A DNA stretch of 64,000 bases from Flammulina velutipes (lineage: Eukaryota; Basidiomycota; Agaricomycetes; Agaricales; Physalacriaceae). The stretch lies in assembly GCA_011800155.1 (NCBI GenBank), contig CM022369.1:2604001-2668000 (forward strand), given 5' to 3'. A program made the translations under genes and the position numbers. Below, piece after piece: positions 43,958 to 54,433 of the stretch (its first letter is position 1; the number at the start of each line of letters is the position of its first letter). The notes below the pieces were generated by a model. That model was not told where the DNA came from. It saw only the letters and a program-made list of their open reading frames with translations, and ran no database searches.

Positions 43958-46067
43958 ATGGATACACGCAACAAAGCCGCATTGGCTATATCCTCCCGCC
44001 TGCTCTCCTGCTTAGTGACCGAGTCTTTGTTGCGCGCATTCTTCATACCTGTTGAATCGAAAGATTCGAAGGGGATAGTAGTCATTCTGTCGCCCGGCTT
44101 CATCAACGAGGGCGTCAACATTCAGAGAACCCTCCGCAGCAACGACATCTTCGCCATTGTCCCTCTTCATCGGGCACCAGTTCTCAGCGCCACCACTCCA
44201 GATAATCATGGATACTCGGTTGGTCTTGTCGATCCTTTGGATATGATGCCTTCGATCTATGAGCTGAAGCCAGCGAGTGGAGCGAATGAGGTCAGTCGAT
44301 CCTATTCCCGGGCAAGCATCTTGCTGACGCGCAACGCACAGGAGGTCGGCGCGCCTTTAAACATACTGCGCTGCCCTGACTGGGATGTCGAGGGGCAATG
44401 CCAAATCCCGATCCACGATCCTGCCCAGCTCTGGCAGAAGTTCGCAGCCAACATAGCCGTCTATGATCCCTTCATCGAGGAAGAATTGCGTAGCTCCTCA
44501 TACTGGCAGCGTAGGTTCTTTCTCAAATGATGATCTTTTATTGACCTTTTCCCAGAAAAATCGTACGAAAACCCGCCGGCTCTCCCGTCGGCTTCGTCAC
44601 CCTCCTTGGCTTGGGAGCAAAGCCTCGTCGAGGGCCACCCAACACACCCAGTAAGCTAGGCTTCATCCATCTTTTCCTAACTTGACCCGTGATTATCAGA
44701 TGCATCGCGCGAGGATGCTTTCTTCAGCTTCCTTGGATTACGATTGGTATAACCCGATTATACGGTTCGCTCGCGTGGAGCGTGATGCTCTTGACATTTT
44801 GGGGCCCTTCGAAATTTACACGCAGAAATTGATGAACAAAGTGGCACCAGGACAGCTTTACACCAATGACAATAAAGTCATCGTCCCGATTCACGAGATG
44901 CAGGTAGAGAATATTCTCTCGAAATTTCCTGAGGTGGAGATCCTACCCCCGGATATTTCTATTGAGGCCCATGGCCAGTCTAGCATTCGGTAAGTTATTC
45001 CGCAGATTATACTAATCTACATGCTGATGTCCTCGTAGAACTGTCATTATTCCGGATTTGCCGGGTATGGCTTTGAAGCTTGCGGTTGGGGTCAAGATTT
45101 CTTCTTCTCTACGAACGATATCCCACTATACCGCAGACTTCGGCCCACGTTTCTCAGCAGAAATCATTCCCAAGCTGTCCCTGGACCCGGGGATTTTTTA
45201 CATCGAGAAAGAACCGGCCAGCATCGTTGCTCGCGGTGTACGCCCAGACGTCGCCAAACACTTCACCGCCGTCTTTAGGGAGACATATCAGCCGTCCGAA
45301 GGCGAAAACGTCGTAGTGTGCGCTGCCCTGTTAGAGAGTGGTCATACCGGCGTACCTGGTGGCGTGTCTGCCGTGGAACATATTTTCCATTTGGACTCGG
45401 ATGAAAAACGCACGCAATTCCTCGAAAAGTATGTCCCCCATGATCCTGTCTTTTGCCCCGTTCTGACATAAAATTACACCAGTTATATCAGCCTTGCATG
45501 TCGAGCGTTACTTCCCCCATTGATTTATAATGGCGTGGCGTTTGAAGCACATGCTCAGAATATGCTCCTTCGCTTCGACGTAGTCACCGGGAAACTCCTG
45601 GGGTTCGTCATGCGCGACTTGGGTGGTCTTCGTATCCATCCACCTACCCTGTCCACATCCACGGGTGTGGACTTCGCGTTCCTGCCTGGGCATTGCATCG
45701 CAACCGATACGACCCAGGACGCATATCCAAAATTCTATCACACACTTATACACAATCATCTTCAGCGGTTGATCCGACTTCTTGGGATGCACTATGACGG
45801 ACGGGGCTACGCCATACTCCGACGTTTTTTGGACGAGATAATTCCGCCTGGGCATGAGCTTCGCGACGTCTGGTTAAACCCAGCGCATCGGACTGTTTCT
45901 GGAAAGTGCTTGATGAGAATGAGGCTACAGGGCCTGTACCGTGATGTAAGTTTCGAATTGGTGTCCATATTCTTTTACCTCATGTCGCCGCATTGCAGGT
46001 CGTTTACAGCCCCTTCCCTAACATGATTTTGTATGAGGGGGAGTCAAATCAATTGCAGAAGAAATAA
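43958..46067 (+). CDS. IucA/IucC-type NRPS-independent siderophore (NIS) synthetase
   Basis: About 600 residues in six exons that all splice in frame. The start MDTRNKAALAISSRLLSCLV is the first ATG. NIS-family blocks: SLVEGHPTHP|MHRARMLSS (ATP-binding HPxHP region), DYDWYNPIIRFARVERDAL, VPIHEMQVENIL, MALKLAVGVKISSSLRTISH, and in the FhuF-like C-terminal half FEAHAQNMLLRFD (consensus E.H.QN.L) followed by VMRDLGGLRIH. The family condenses citrate or another carboxylate with amines or alcohols through an acyl-adenylate, giving siderophores such as aerobactin or rhizoferrin. The usual K.R after HPxHP is here H-R-A-R. Introns: about 44290-44341, 44509-44555, 44650-44700, 44992-45038, 45431-45482 and 45947-45998. 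Product unknown. Confidence 0.87.
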
Positions 46068-46215
46068 TAATAATGTATTCCATAGTGTCAAAAAAAGCGA
46101 TGTACTCTATCCATATACCTACAAATGCCGCCTACTTTGTCTATGTGCTCGATGGGCAAGGAAGTAAAACATCGTCAGGCGATGGTATGAATCATTGATG
46201 CGCCATCTTAAGAAC

Positions 46216-46224
46216 TTATCAGAT
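46216..46224 (-). promoter_or_regulatory. Putative iron-responsive GATA site (TTATCAGAT)
   Basis: Exact reverse complement of ATCTGATAA, 149 bases after the NIS stop codon. It is odd in a convergent intergenic region. It may be chance, a downstream element, or the promoter of an unseen transcript. Confidence 0.3.
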
Positions 46225-46255
46225 TAGATGCGACCGCGTGGCGCTAATTATCTGT

Positions 46256-46264
46256 ATCTGATAA
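46256..46264 (+). promoter_or_regulatory. Putative iron-responsive GATA site (ATCTGATAA)
   Basis: Third exact copy of the nonamer, inverted relative to its neighbour 32 bases to the left. Spaced inverted GATA pairs favour cooperative binding of two-finger GATA factors. Confidence 0.3.
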
Positions 46265-46394
46265 GAAGGTATCTACTGTGCGCAGTACTTATGAACGACG
46301 GGATCCTCAACGACTTTCACACATATGTATACAATTGTGCAGGGAACAGCATAGAAAAAGCAAGACAAGCAGAATAAATAATAGAAATCGAGCA

Positions 46395-48305
46395 TCAGGC
46401 TTCGTCCTCAACTTCAAACGCACAACAGAAAGTATCTTTGTCCAGCAAGATGATCCCCTTCCCATCTGAGGACCATTTGATATCGTGCGTATCAAATTTC
46501 TCTGTTGACGACGTGTGAGCCCGCACTCATAGATGAACAGTGATTCGACTGACGCGCTGGAACACCGACACACTCCGCAATCTCTTCCTCGGTGCCGCTT
46601 TCCCCGAACCATTCGTCACTCCAAGTGTATAAAGTCGGCGCGCCGCAGCAAATAGCCAGATTTCCCTGACGCTCTGGGTTCCATCGCACATGTCTTACTG
46701 CCCGGGTGTGTATCAGCACACTCCGCAGTCGGGGATCGAACGTGGCCGTCGGAGGAGGGAAATCATAGATATGGACAGCGGTCGGTGTCGTCTCTGGAAA
46801 CATCTTATTTTAGTACGTGTTTGGAAGATGAAGCTGGGTAACCCACCGAATCGCACAAGCAGGAGCATCCCCGTTCGATTCCATTCCATTTGGACTACGC
46901 CACTCTTGGGATGGGGTTTGGAGTGGTCGGATCTTGTCAGAGGGAGGGTATGTGGTGGCTGTAGACGTTCGTCTGAATCATTGTTACGATCCAATGGTCA
47001 TGATAGAAAAAAGGGGAGAACGCACAAGAAAGGAATCCTCGGCCTTCCGTTGTTTCTAGCCAATTCATTGGCTCACGCCACACATTCTGGAAATGTGTCA
47101 TCAATTCATGAACCGCTCAGAATGGGTTACATACCACTCCCGATGGTATGCGACTTGATAGTTCCAATGTCGTAACACATGACCAACTTAGACTATCCAA
47201 TACATGGATCTGCGCGGAGACATCAGTGGATTATGCCGATAAACGTAGTGATACAAACCTTGTCATCCCATCCACCAACAAGCAGGAACGCGCCCGTAGG
47301 GTGCCATGATACAATCCTAATACCAAATCCTGGATCGGGTTCCGGTGAAAAAGATGCAAGGACATTGCCCGTAAGCGTAAGAATGGTCAATTTGTACTAT
47401 TCTGGCTGTCAGAGCATTGTTGAGGAGTAGAGATGATTCCGAACCTCCAATGGACCTTCCCAGACTGCAAGATGGTTTCCGGCCGGGGACAAAGAGAGCG
47501 CCGCCAAAGAGGCTGTAGGCAGCGGGAAATGCTGATTCATAGAATCAATCGCTTATACGACAATGCCGTCGAGGAGTTTATGGTTACCCGTACTAACTGG
47601 TAGGAGTCGTGAGCGTCGTAGATTCCGAGGGTATCTTTAGATTTATGTCGTTCCGCGAGTAGAAAATATCGACCGTCCGCACGGAAAGCATATCCTAACA
47701 ATATACTTGGTCAATGTCGAATGTTCGATACAATAAACAGATGCAGACCTCTGTCTGGATGAACGGGGAATTGTATGTATGTTGCGCTTCCAGTGACGAG
47801 AGACCAGATCGTTACCCTCAACTACTCAGACGCTTTCAACATGACAATGTGAAATCCTGGAAGACACGTACTCCCCACTCCGAAAAGCACAGAATATATC
47901 GACCATCTGGAGACCATTCCGCCTTTACTAAACCTTTTCCTAGTTAGATCGTGGCGAGGCGACTTTACCAAAGTCGTTACCTTCAACGCCCGCGTCTATC
48001 CTCGCGTTCCAAGTTTCGTCATGTAACTTGTAGACCCTTGCAAAGCCTTTCCGCGCGCATGCCGCTAGGAAGTACTCAGAGTCGCTAGACCACGCCGCAT
48101 GAGAGATACGCGTCTCTGGTACATTCTTCTGTAAAAATGCGGTCGTCGGTGAAGGTGTTGCGTCGAGGAGGACCGTTCGTGCGATCTGGCAAGAGTCTGT
48201 GCGACGAATGACTATCCTATCTTGCACTGCAGTAAGAATAAAGTGGCCACCCGGGCTGAACGACACGAGCGAGCCAGACTGTTTATAGATCTCGGTGAAA
48301 TCCAT
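46395..48305 (-). CDS. WD-repeat protein WRAP73/WDR8
   Basis: Starts MDFTEIYKQSGSLVSFSPGG at 48305, very close to the WRAP73 start (MNFSEVFKLS...FSPDGKY). WD units are recognisable: HAAWSSDSEYFLAACARKGF, VKAEWSPDGRYILCFSEWGL, LSLSPAGNHLAVWEGPLEY, IVSWHPTGAFLLVGGWDDK and VRHVRWNPERQGNLAICCG. The end DIKWSSDGKGIILLDKDTFC matches the family's last blade. About 490 residues over eight or nine exons. WRAP73/Wdr8 works with Ssx2ip/Msd1 to anchor the minus ends of spindle microtubules at centrosomes or spindle pole bodies. Unrelated in function to its siderophore neighbours. Confidence 0.83.
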
Positions 48306-48769
48306 GATCGAGGTTGGTTGAAAGAGGAGTTCGGCAACGCGGACCGAACCTTCTCTCCCCGACTCGCGATATGCAAGTACCAGCGTATACGATATCCTCG
48401 TTCGAGCACTCGGTTGCCATGAAGAATGGCGCAAACGAGAACAAATTTTGTCAAGCAGAGAAGAGCGATTCTTTCCTTGTAGATTTTGAGCCGGACGAAG
48501 ACGCTAACCCGCAGGCAAGAACACACTCTATTGCTGCTCCATCCATCTAACACGTAACACAGAACTGACTGCGAGCCAAGCGATGAAGAACCACTGTGCT
48601 CGGAGGGATCTTAGTCTTTGGCGCTCCCCATTCCCGTCCAGCATCTACCACAGACTCGGGCACATAGACTCAGTATAACGGAACTCTGCGAGCTCAGCAC
48701 GTACGGGATCTCTTCGGCTCTAATAGCTCAATCTTATTGTCTAGTTTAGCGGCTGGAAATCTTCTGGAT
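48306..48769. other. Intergenic between WRAP73 and the MFS pseudogene
   Basis: Promoter of WRAP73 on the left; nothing else recognised. Confidence 0.4.
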
Positions 48770-50130
48770 CTCATGTCCGAGTTCACATTCTCACGGAAGG
48801 TTGCTTTGTGGCCGGCTTTTGAGTTGGGTACGTCCAGCCTTCATTACAATAATAAATCGGGGTTTCAACATCCGCAGTCCTACAGTATACTATGGGGCCC
48901 TCTATCCGAAGAGCCTGGCAGAAGCAGGGCAGAAGATCCATATCCATATCCACCTTCTTCGTGTACATCGTGAGGGCAACACGTTTCTTCAACTCCGTTT
49001 GCTAACTCAATACCAGGCCAGTATTTCCAAATCTCTCGCTCCTGACATCGGGTCTCTCGTTATATTCCGGTTTCTAGGAGTCTTCGCCGCGGGCTCGTGG
49101 ACCAACTTATTCCTGCCTATGTGGCGTAGAGTCCTTTCTCACTCGCAGCCAGAGCCATAGTCTTCGACATGTGGGCTACGCGAGACTGCGACAAGAGGCT
49201 TTTGCGGTCTTTGTCATTACGCCTTTTGCAGGCCCAGCTCTAGGGCCCACAGTCTCTCTGGATTCATATCTGTCGGAGGTACATGCCTTGATACTTGGAT
49301 ATCGCCATACTTATCTCGTCACTTAGGTGCTTCATGGCGCTGGCTATCTTGGGTGGTGACCGTCTTCGCTGGCGTGTGCTAGCTGCTAATCATTATTGTC
49401 ATCCCCGAGACATACTAGTGGGCTTCTAGTTCTTCTCGGATCAGCACCTCAAGTATTCGTAATTTTCGTAGGCCTATTCTGCTTATGCGCAAGGCGGCAA
49501 GGCTCCGCAAAGAGATCTCGGTACTATGCGCTAATGGAGAGAGACAGAAGAACCTTGGCGCACCAGGCTGACTATGTTCTCAGTTCTGGCCTGGCCTTCC
49601 AAGATTCTACCACGAGAGCCGATGCTAATCGCCAGCACGCTTAACAAGTGTTAGTCTTTTTGGTGTGGCGGTTGCTGTGGCTATGGTACGCATCCTCAAA
49701 ACATCATTTTGTCGCGCTGCTCACCCTGTTCCAGTACTTAATAATAATATACAATCGTAGATATACATAAGAGGGAGGGAGACACGACTATAAATGTCGT
49801 TGTTCGCTTCGCCGCTGTTCGCCATCTCGTTCTTCGTCTTCGGGTGGGTTATTGTCAAGATATGTCGTCGGAAAGAAGTATGTTCTGACTGTTACAATCC
49901 TCGGCTGGACCTCGTTCCCTCATGTCTCGTCTTGGCTACCAATGCTTACTGGTGGCCTGATGGGCTTCTCTTTGCGAGTCTCAAGGAAGCGCTCGATCCT
50001 TCTATAGACGGTAGTTGAGCTTTTTTGACTGCATCATTGATACATATGTGGCCATCGCGGCTTCTGTCCTCGCCGCCAATACGATCTTTCGTTCAATTTT
50101 GGAGCGGCCTTCCCGGTATTCCATTCCTCG
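48770..50130 (+). pseudogene. Decayed MFS (DHA1) transporter, tandem paralogue of the gene at 50847
   Basis: Fragments in shifting frames match the downstream gene in order: LWGPLSEEPGR (intact copy [12 protein letters not shown]), SLVIFRFLGVFAAGSWTN ([19 protein letters not shown]), [18 protein letters not shown] ([18 protein letters not shown]), WRWLSWVVTVFAGVC then a stop, RYYALMERDRRTLAHQ ([16 protein letters not shown]), a GGVA-like block, FASPLFAISFFVFGW ([15 protein letters not shown]) and IDTYVAIAASVLAANTIFRS ([20 protein letters not shown]). Stops and frameshifts are frequent. The exon for the [20 protein letters not shown] region is deleted (near 49650). The N-terminus is not detectable before about 48770. 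Clear pseudogene. Confidence 0.87.
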
Positions 50131-50846
50131 ACTATTAAACATATTCTCATTACTGCCTAGTTGTTCTCCTCGTGAATGTACATGATGATGAACCCCCCAA
50201 TAAGCGTCCACTCTGGTGGCTTTCGTGGCTCTCTGATGCCGATCCAGTACCCTTTATTTTTGTCAATTGGGTGACTTTTAAATAGATCTATATCGGTCCA
50301 AAACTGATTGATCTCAGATATCATAGTTACGATAGTGTTTCACTGCGTCAGAAATCGCGATATGCTGACGGCCCGACAGTTTCATTTCCTAAGCAGAGCG
50401 TTGTCTAGTTGAGGTTGAGAGTCAATTCGTGCGTGTCTGAGAGACCTCAGACAGTCGGTAGAATACATCCGCTGACGGGGATCTCCGACCTCGGAGATTG
50501 CAATCAAATTGTACGGAGTCGGGGAGCGTCGTGTCCCATTCGTTCTTGGCTGGCGGGCGACAGATTTTGGTCTCCAGACAACAGCCTGTGTAGCCTATAA
50601 TAGCAGCTACGAAAATTCTGACAAGTGAGAATCGAGTGAAAACTATGTCAAAAAACATGACGCATTAGGTGAAGAGTGATGACAATGACATGGGAGAGTC
50701 CGATGGGGCACGGATTCGGCCACCTAGGACGGCATTACTTTGTTTACAAACCATGAAGGAGGATAATGATTTTTCTAACCCTTTATAACAGGAGCCAGAC
50801 TTCGATGGGACTGACTGTCCTTTGATCGCTTCTTCCACCACCGACA
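50131..50846. other. Promoter region of the MFS transporter
   Basis: No gene recognised; about 700 bases between the pseudogene and its intact paralogue. No exact ATCWGATAA was seen here. Confidence 0.45.
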
Positions 50847-52903
50847 ATGTCCATTCGGTCCAGCATGAACGACGATGCTCGCACTATCCAACTCCCAGAA
50901 CAAACAGACTTGGAGGCTACTCAGCCAAGTACTTTGGACGAGAAGCGTGACCCATACCTCGTCCAGTTTGACCCTGCCGATAAATTAGACCCCAAGGTAA
51001 ATACTTCTCCCCTCATACCTCATTGCTACCGCTAACGCGTCCGTAGAACTGGTCGAATGCAAAAAAATGGTATCTCACCATGGTTGGCGGTGTTTTGGTC
51101 CTCAACGCGTGCGTAAATCATCCTGCTCAACATGCCTCCAACTGACGCGACTCGCCTATAGCACCTTTGCCAGTTCAGCGCGTACGTCTATATTGTCGCC
51201 GCTATTCAATCTCGCCTTACCCATCCTCTAGCTGCCGGTATCGTGCAACAAGTCGTGGAGGAGTACCACATGTCTTCCGAGGTTGCTACTCTCATGATTT
51301 CGCTCTTCGTGGCGGGATACTGCGTCGGGTACGTTTCGCTACCTTGTTTCTCGCCTAATTCTGATTTCCCATTCTCCAGTCCCCTTCTATGGGGTCCCAT
51401 GTCTGAAGAATTCGGTCGTCGACCAATGTTCATCATTTCATTCTTTGTATATACCGTACGCTTCCCACCATTCATCCTATCTATCACATCACTGATTATT
51501 TTTAGTGTTTCCAAGTTGGTATGGCTTTAGCCCAGAACACCGCATCTCTCTTGATATTCCGCTTCATTGGTGGTACTTTCGCCGCCGCACCGTTAACCAA
51601 CTCTGGAGCGTTGATATCAGATATCTGGGACGCCAGGACCCGTGGAAAAGCTCTCGCCATCTTCACTGTCGCGCCATTTGCAGGCCCTGCACTAGGCCCA
51701 ACTATCGCTGGTTTCATATCTGTTGCCGGTGTTTCGTGGAGATGGCTCTTCTGGGTCCTTACCATCTTCGTAAGTTACCTCCGCCCTTCTGATGAAGGAC
51801 GTGCATTGACCGTTATTACAGGCTGGTTTCTGTTGGCTCGTCATTGTTTTCACTCTTCCCGAGACCTATGCGTAAGTTATGCGCCGCTTGTAGGGGGTCC
51901 CGCGCTGACGTTGAGATTAGGCCGATCATCCTCGTACGCAAAGCTGAAAAGCTAAGGAAAGAGACTGGCGATAACGGATATTATGCTCCTATGGAGCGCC
52001 AGCAGAAGACACTTGCGCAACAGATCGAAAACGTGCTGGCTCGCCCTTTCAAGATTCTGGTGCAAGAGCCTATGTTAATAGCCAGCACCGCTTACATGAG
52101 TGTATGTCCATCTATCCTTTCTCCTGGGCTAGAAGCTGATCTTGTTCTAGTTCGTATACGGCTGTTTGTACCTTCTCTTTGAAGCCTACCCGATCGTCTT
52201 CAGCGAAGGACATGGCTTCAATGCTGGTATTTCGGGACTCATGTTCCTTCCCATCGCTCTTGGTGGAGTCACCGCTGTAACTCTGGTCAGTACCTTTGCG
52301 CGCCTCTTCCGTTTACGTACTGACTACTTTACAGTATCTTCTCATATGGAACCCAGCGTACGAGAAGGAGGCTGCTCGTGTGGCACCTGCGCCTGTCCAA
52401 CCTGAATTCCGTCTTCACATGACGATGTACGCTGCCCCACTCTTCGCCGCGTCCTTCTTCTGGTTCGGATGGACGAGTTTCCCGTCCATCTCATACTGGG
52501 CTCCTATGATGGCAGGATATGCGATGGGCTTTGCTATCAGCTGGATTTTCGTAAGTCTTTATGCTTTGAGGGAATTACATGTCTCTGATCCGTGAACGTT
52601 TAGCTTGGTTTCTTCAACTACATGATTGACACTTATCTCATGATTGCTGCATCTGCGCTCGCCGCGAATACCGTTATTCGTTCCCTATTCGGTGCAGCGT
52701 TCCCACTGTTCGCTCGCCAGATGTTCGATGCCCTTGGACCTCGGTGGGCATCTTCCCTGTTAGGTTTCGTTGCGCTGGCCATGGTGCCCATCCCCTTCGT
52801 CTTCATCAAGTATGGTGCGCTTCTACGACAGAAGTCCAAGTTCGCCCCGACGAAGACGTTGCCACCGACGAAAACGAAAGAGTCAGATACATCTGCGGCG
52901 TAG
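50847..52903 (+). CDS. MFS transporter, DHA1 family (drug:H+ antiporter type)
   Basis: About 525 residues and twelve membrane segments. The N-terminal cytosolic tail ends [20 protein letters not shown], the hallmark 'DP..W....KW' of fungal DHA1 proteins. Then [20 protein letters not shown] (motif A, loop 2-3), [20 protein letters not shown] (helix 4), [20 protein letters not shown] (motif C, antiporter signature GPxxGP) and [15 protein letters not shown]. The central loop is [20 protein letters not shown]. The C-terminal half has [38 protein letters not shown] and [20 protein letters not shown]. Plasma-membrane efflux by proton exchange is expected. It lies 4.8 kb after the NIS synthetase and could export its product, but DHA1 genes are common and no iron site was seen in its promoter. 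Confidence 0.88.
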
Positions 52904-53248
52904 ATCTTGTTGTTCGATTTGGGACTTGATTTTTCTCTTTTACATTACACGCATCCTTCGCATACATACCAACCAACCATCACAGTCATGACTCTTTTGA
53001 TGTATTTTTATCTACTTACAGGGGGATCATAGATTTTGTCGTTAATGTATCCTGTCTGCTTAATTGAAGCGGTCGTTGCCTTCGTCGTACCATTATCCTG
53101 GATTGCATCGAAGAAATGGAAAGCGAAAATCATTGTGGGAAACGCCACATTTCGACACGTGGGAAAATGCCGCTCCGGCATAATCAACTTGGCGCGTCGA
53201 GGCTTTGACCACTACTTTCACGTTTCGCCAACATAAAACTCTCTCAAA
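52904..53248. other. Intergenic, nothing recognised
   Basis: MFS 3' region and promoter of the uS17m gene. Confidence 0.45.
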
Positions 53249-53707
53249 ATGCCTCCCATGGCGTTGCAGGGCATCGTGACCAAAGCTGGATTCATGAATA
53301 AAACGGCGACGGTGACCGTTTCGCGGTGGAAGACACACAAAGTAACGGGCAAAGTGCGCTACATTGACCTCTGGACGTTACGCTAGCGGCTGACGATCTT
53401 TCTTCGCCAGCTTATTGAGAGGACGAAGAAGTACCTCACCCATGACCCCAAGAATGGTTCGTGACTCCCACACCGCCATGTTTTTCTCTTTAACTGGCCT
53501 TTCGCAGAAATGCGCCAGGACGATGTTGTTGTGATTCGCAACTGTCCGCCGGTCTCCGCCAGGAAGCGGTTCGCGCTGGAGAAGATACTCAAGAGCCCGG
53601 AATTGGAGGCGCAGAAGAGGAAGGCGCAGGTGCTGCAGAGCATGAATTTGAACCCTTCGCTTTTCGCCCAAGCAGCGCCCACACTGTCTCAGCCGACTAC
53701 GGCATAA
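53249..53707 (+). CDS. Mitochondrial small-subunit ribosomal protein uS17m (MRPS17)
   Basis: Three exons encode 116 residues. MPPMALQGIVTKAGFMNKTA and TVTVSRWKTHKVTGK give the S17 OB-fold start, then IERTKKYLTHDPKN and EMRQDDVVVIRNCPPVSARK. The C-terminal extension (KILKSPELEAQKRKAQVLQ) is longer than in bacterial S17, as in fungal mitochondrial forms. It binds the 5' domain of the small rRNA. Its stop is 37 bases from the prefoldin stop on the other strand. Confidence 0.9.
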
Positions 53708-53744
53708 TACATGTATTATGGATACAGAGAATGGAAGGACTACG

Positions 53745-54260
53745 TTAAGATGATGCTTGCTGGCTTTGCTGCAGAGCAGCCTGGGCAGCTGCGAACTGTT
53801 GGTGCGGTGAACGGGAGAGCACTAGAGAACTGGAAAGGAATACACACCTCGCTCTTTTTCTGCTCTGCCTTGGTTTCAATATCTTTAATCTGCGATTCTA
53901 CACGTTTTCTAATCCATACATCAGCTCCGACGTCGCAGCAAGGAAGGTTTACACACATTTCGCCTTGGATGAAATCGAGGCGGGTGTCGACGTTGGTTTT
54001 GGCTTCGGCTTGGTCTTGCTTCACGAGTACGGGCCCGATGAGCTTGTATACTGCATTCTCCGGCTTGAGCTTCGTGAATTCCTAATCCGATAATTCATGC
54101 CAAGTTGTATTCGAAATTTATGGGTACGGACAGACTTGACGAGCTCGTTCTCTGACAATTGGGTGCCCAGCTTTTCCCGGGCCTCTACAGCTTTGGACAT
54201 GTCCGCCTGCAGTTTTTGGAATTCCTGCGCGACGACTTGCAGCTTTGCTTCCTGCGACAT
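53745..54260 (-). CDS. YKE2: Prefoldin subunit 6 (beta-type)
   Basis: About 120 residues in four exons: SQEAKLQVVAQEFQKLQADM, KAVEAREKLGTQLSENELVK, EFTKLKPENAVYKLIGPVLV, KQDQAEAKTNVDTRLDFIQG, then KRVESQIKDIETKAEQKKSE. The last exon, reached through the acceptor 'caacag', reads FAAAQAALQQSQQASS. Two coiled-coil helices flank the beta-hairpin 'NAVYKLIGPVLV', the prefoldin beta-class plan. Prefoldin hands nascent actin and tubulin to the CCT chaperonin. It diverges from the gamma-glutamyltransferase gene with 173 bases between the ATGs. Confidence 0.9.
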
Positions 54261-54433
54261 TTTAATGGCGGAGATGAGGGTGGGTGGCCAGAAATGGTCG
54301 TGATCATGTGCTATCTTATCATCTTCGAATCATCGCCCGGATGGCCTTCGCGGAACGAAATGCCTGCCACCACCAGCTTGGTCCACTATAAAGGCAACGG
54401 GCTCCTCATGATATTTCCAAAGTCGCACGCAAT

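Larger units (their letters stand above)
46068..46394. other. Convergent intergenic region with two GATA-type sites
   Basis: Lies between the 3' ends of the NIS synthetase (plus) and WRAP73 (minus). It is AT-rich and carries the two ATCTGATAA copies listed separately. No reading frame of note. Confidence 0.5.
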
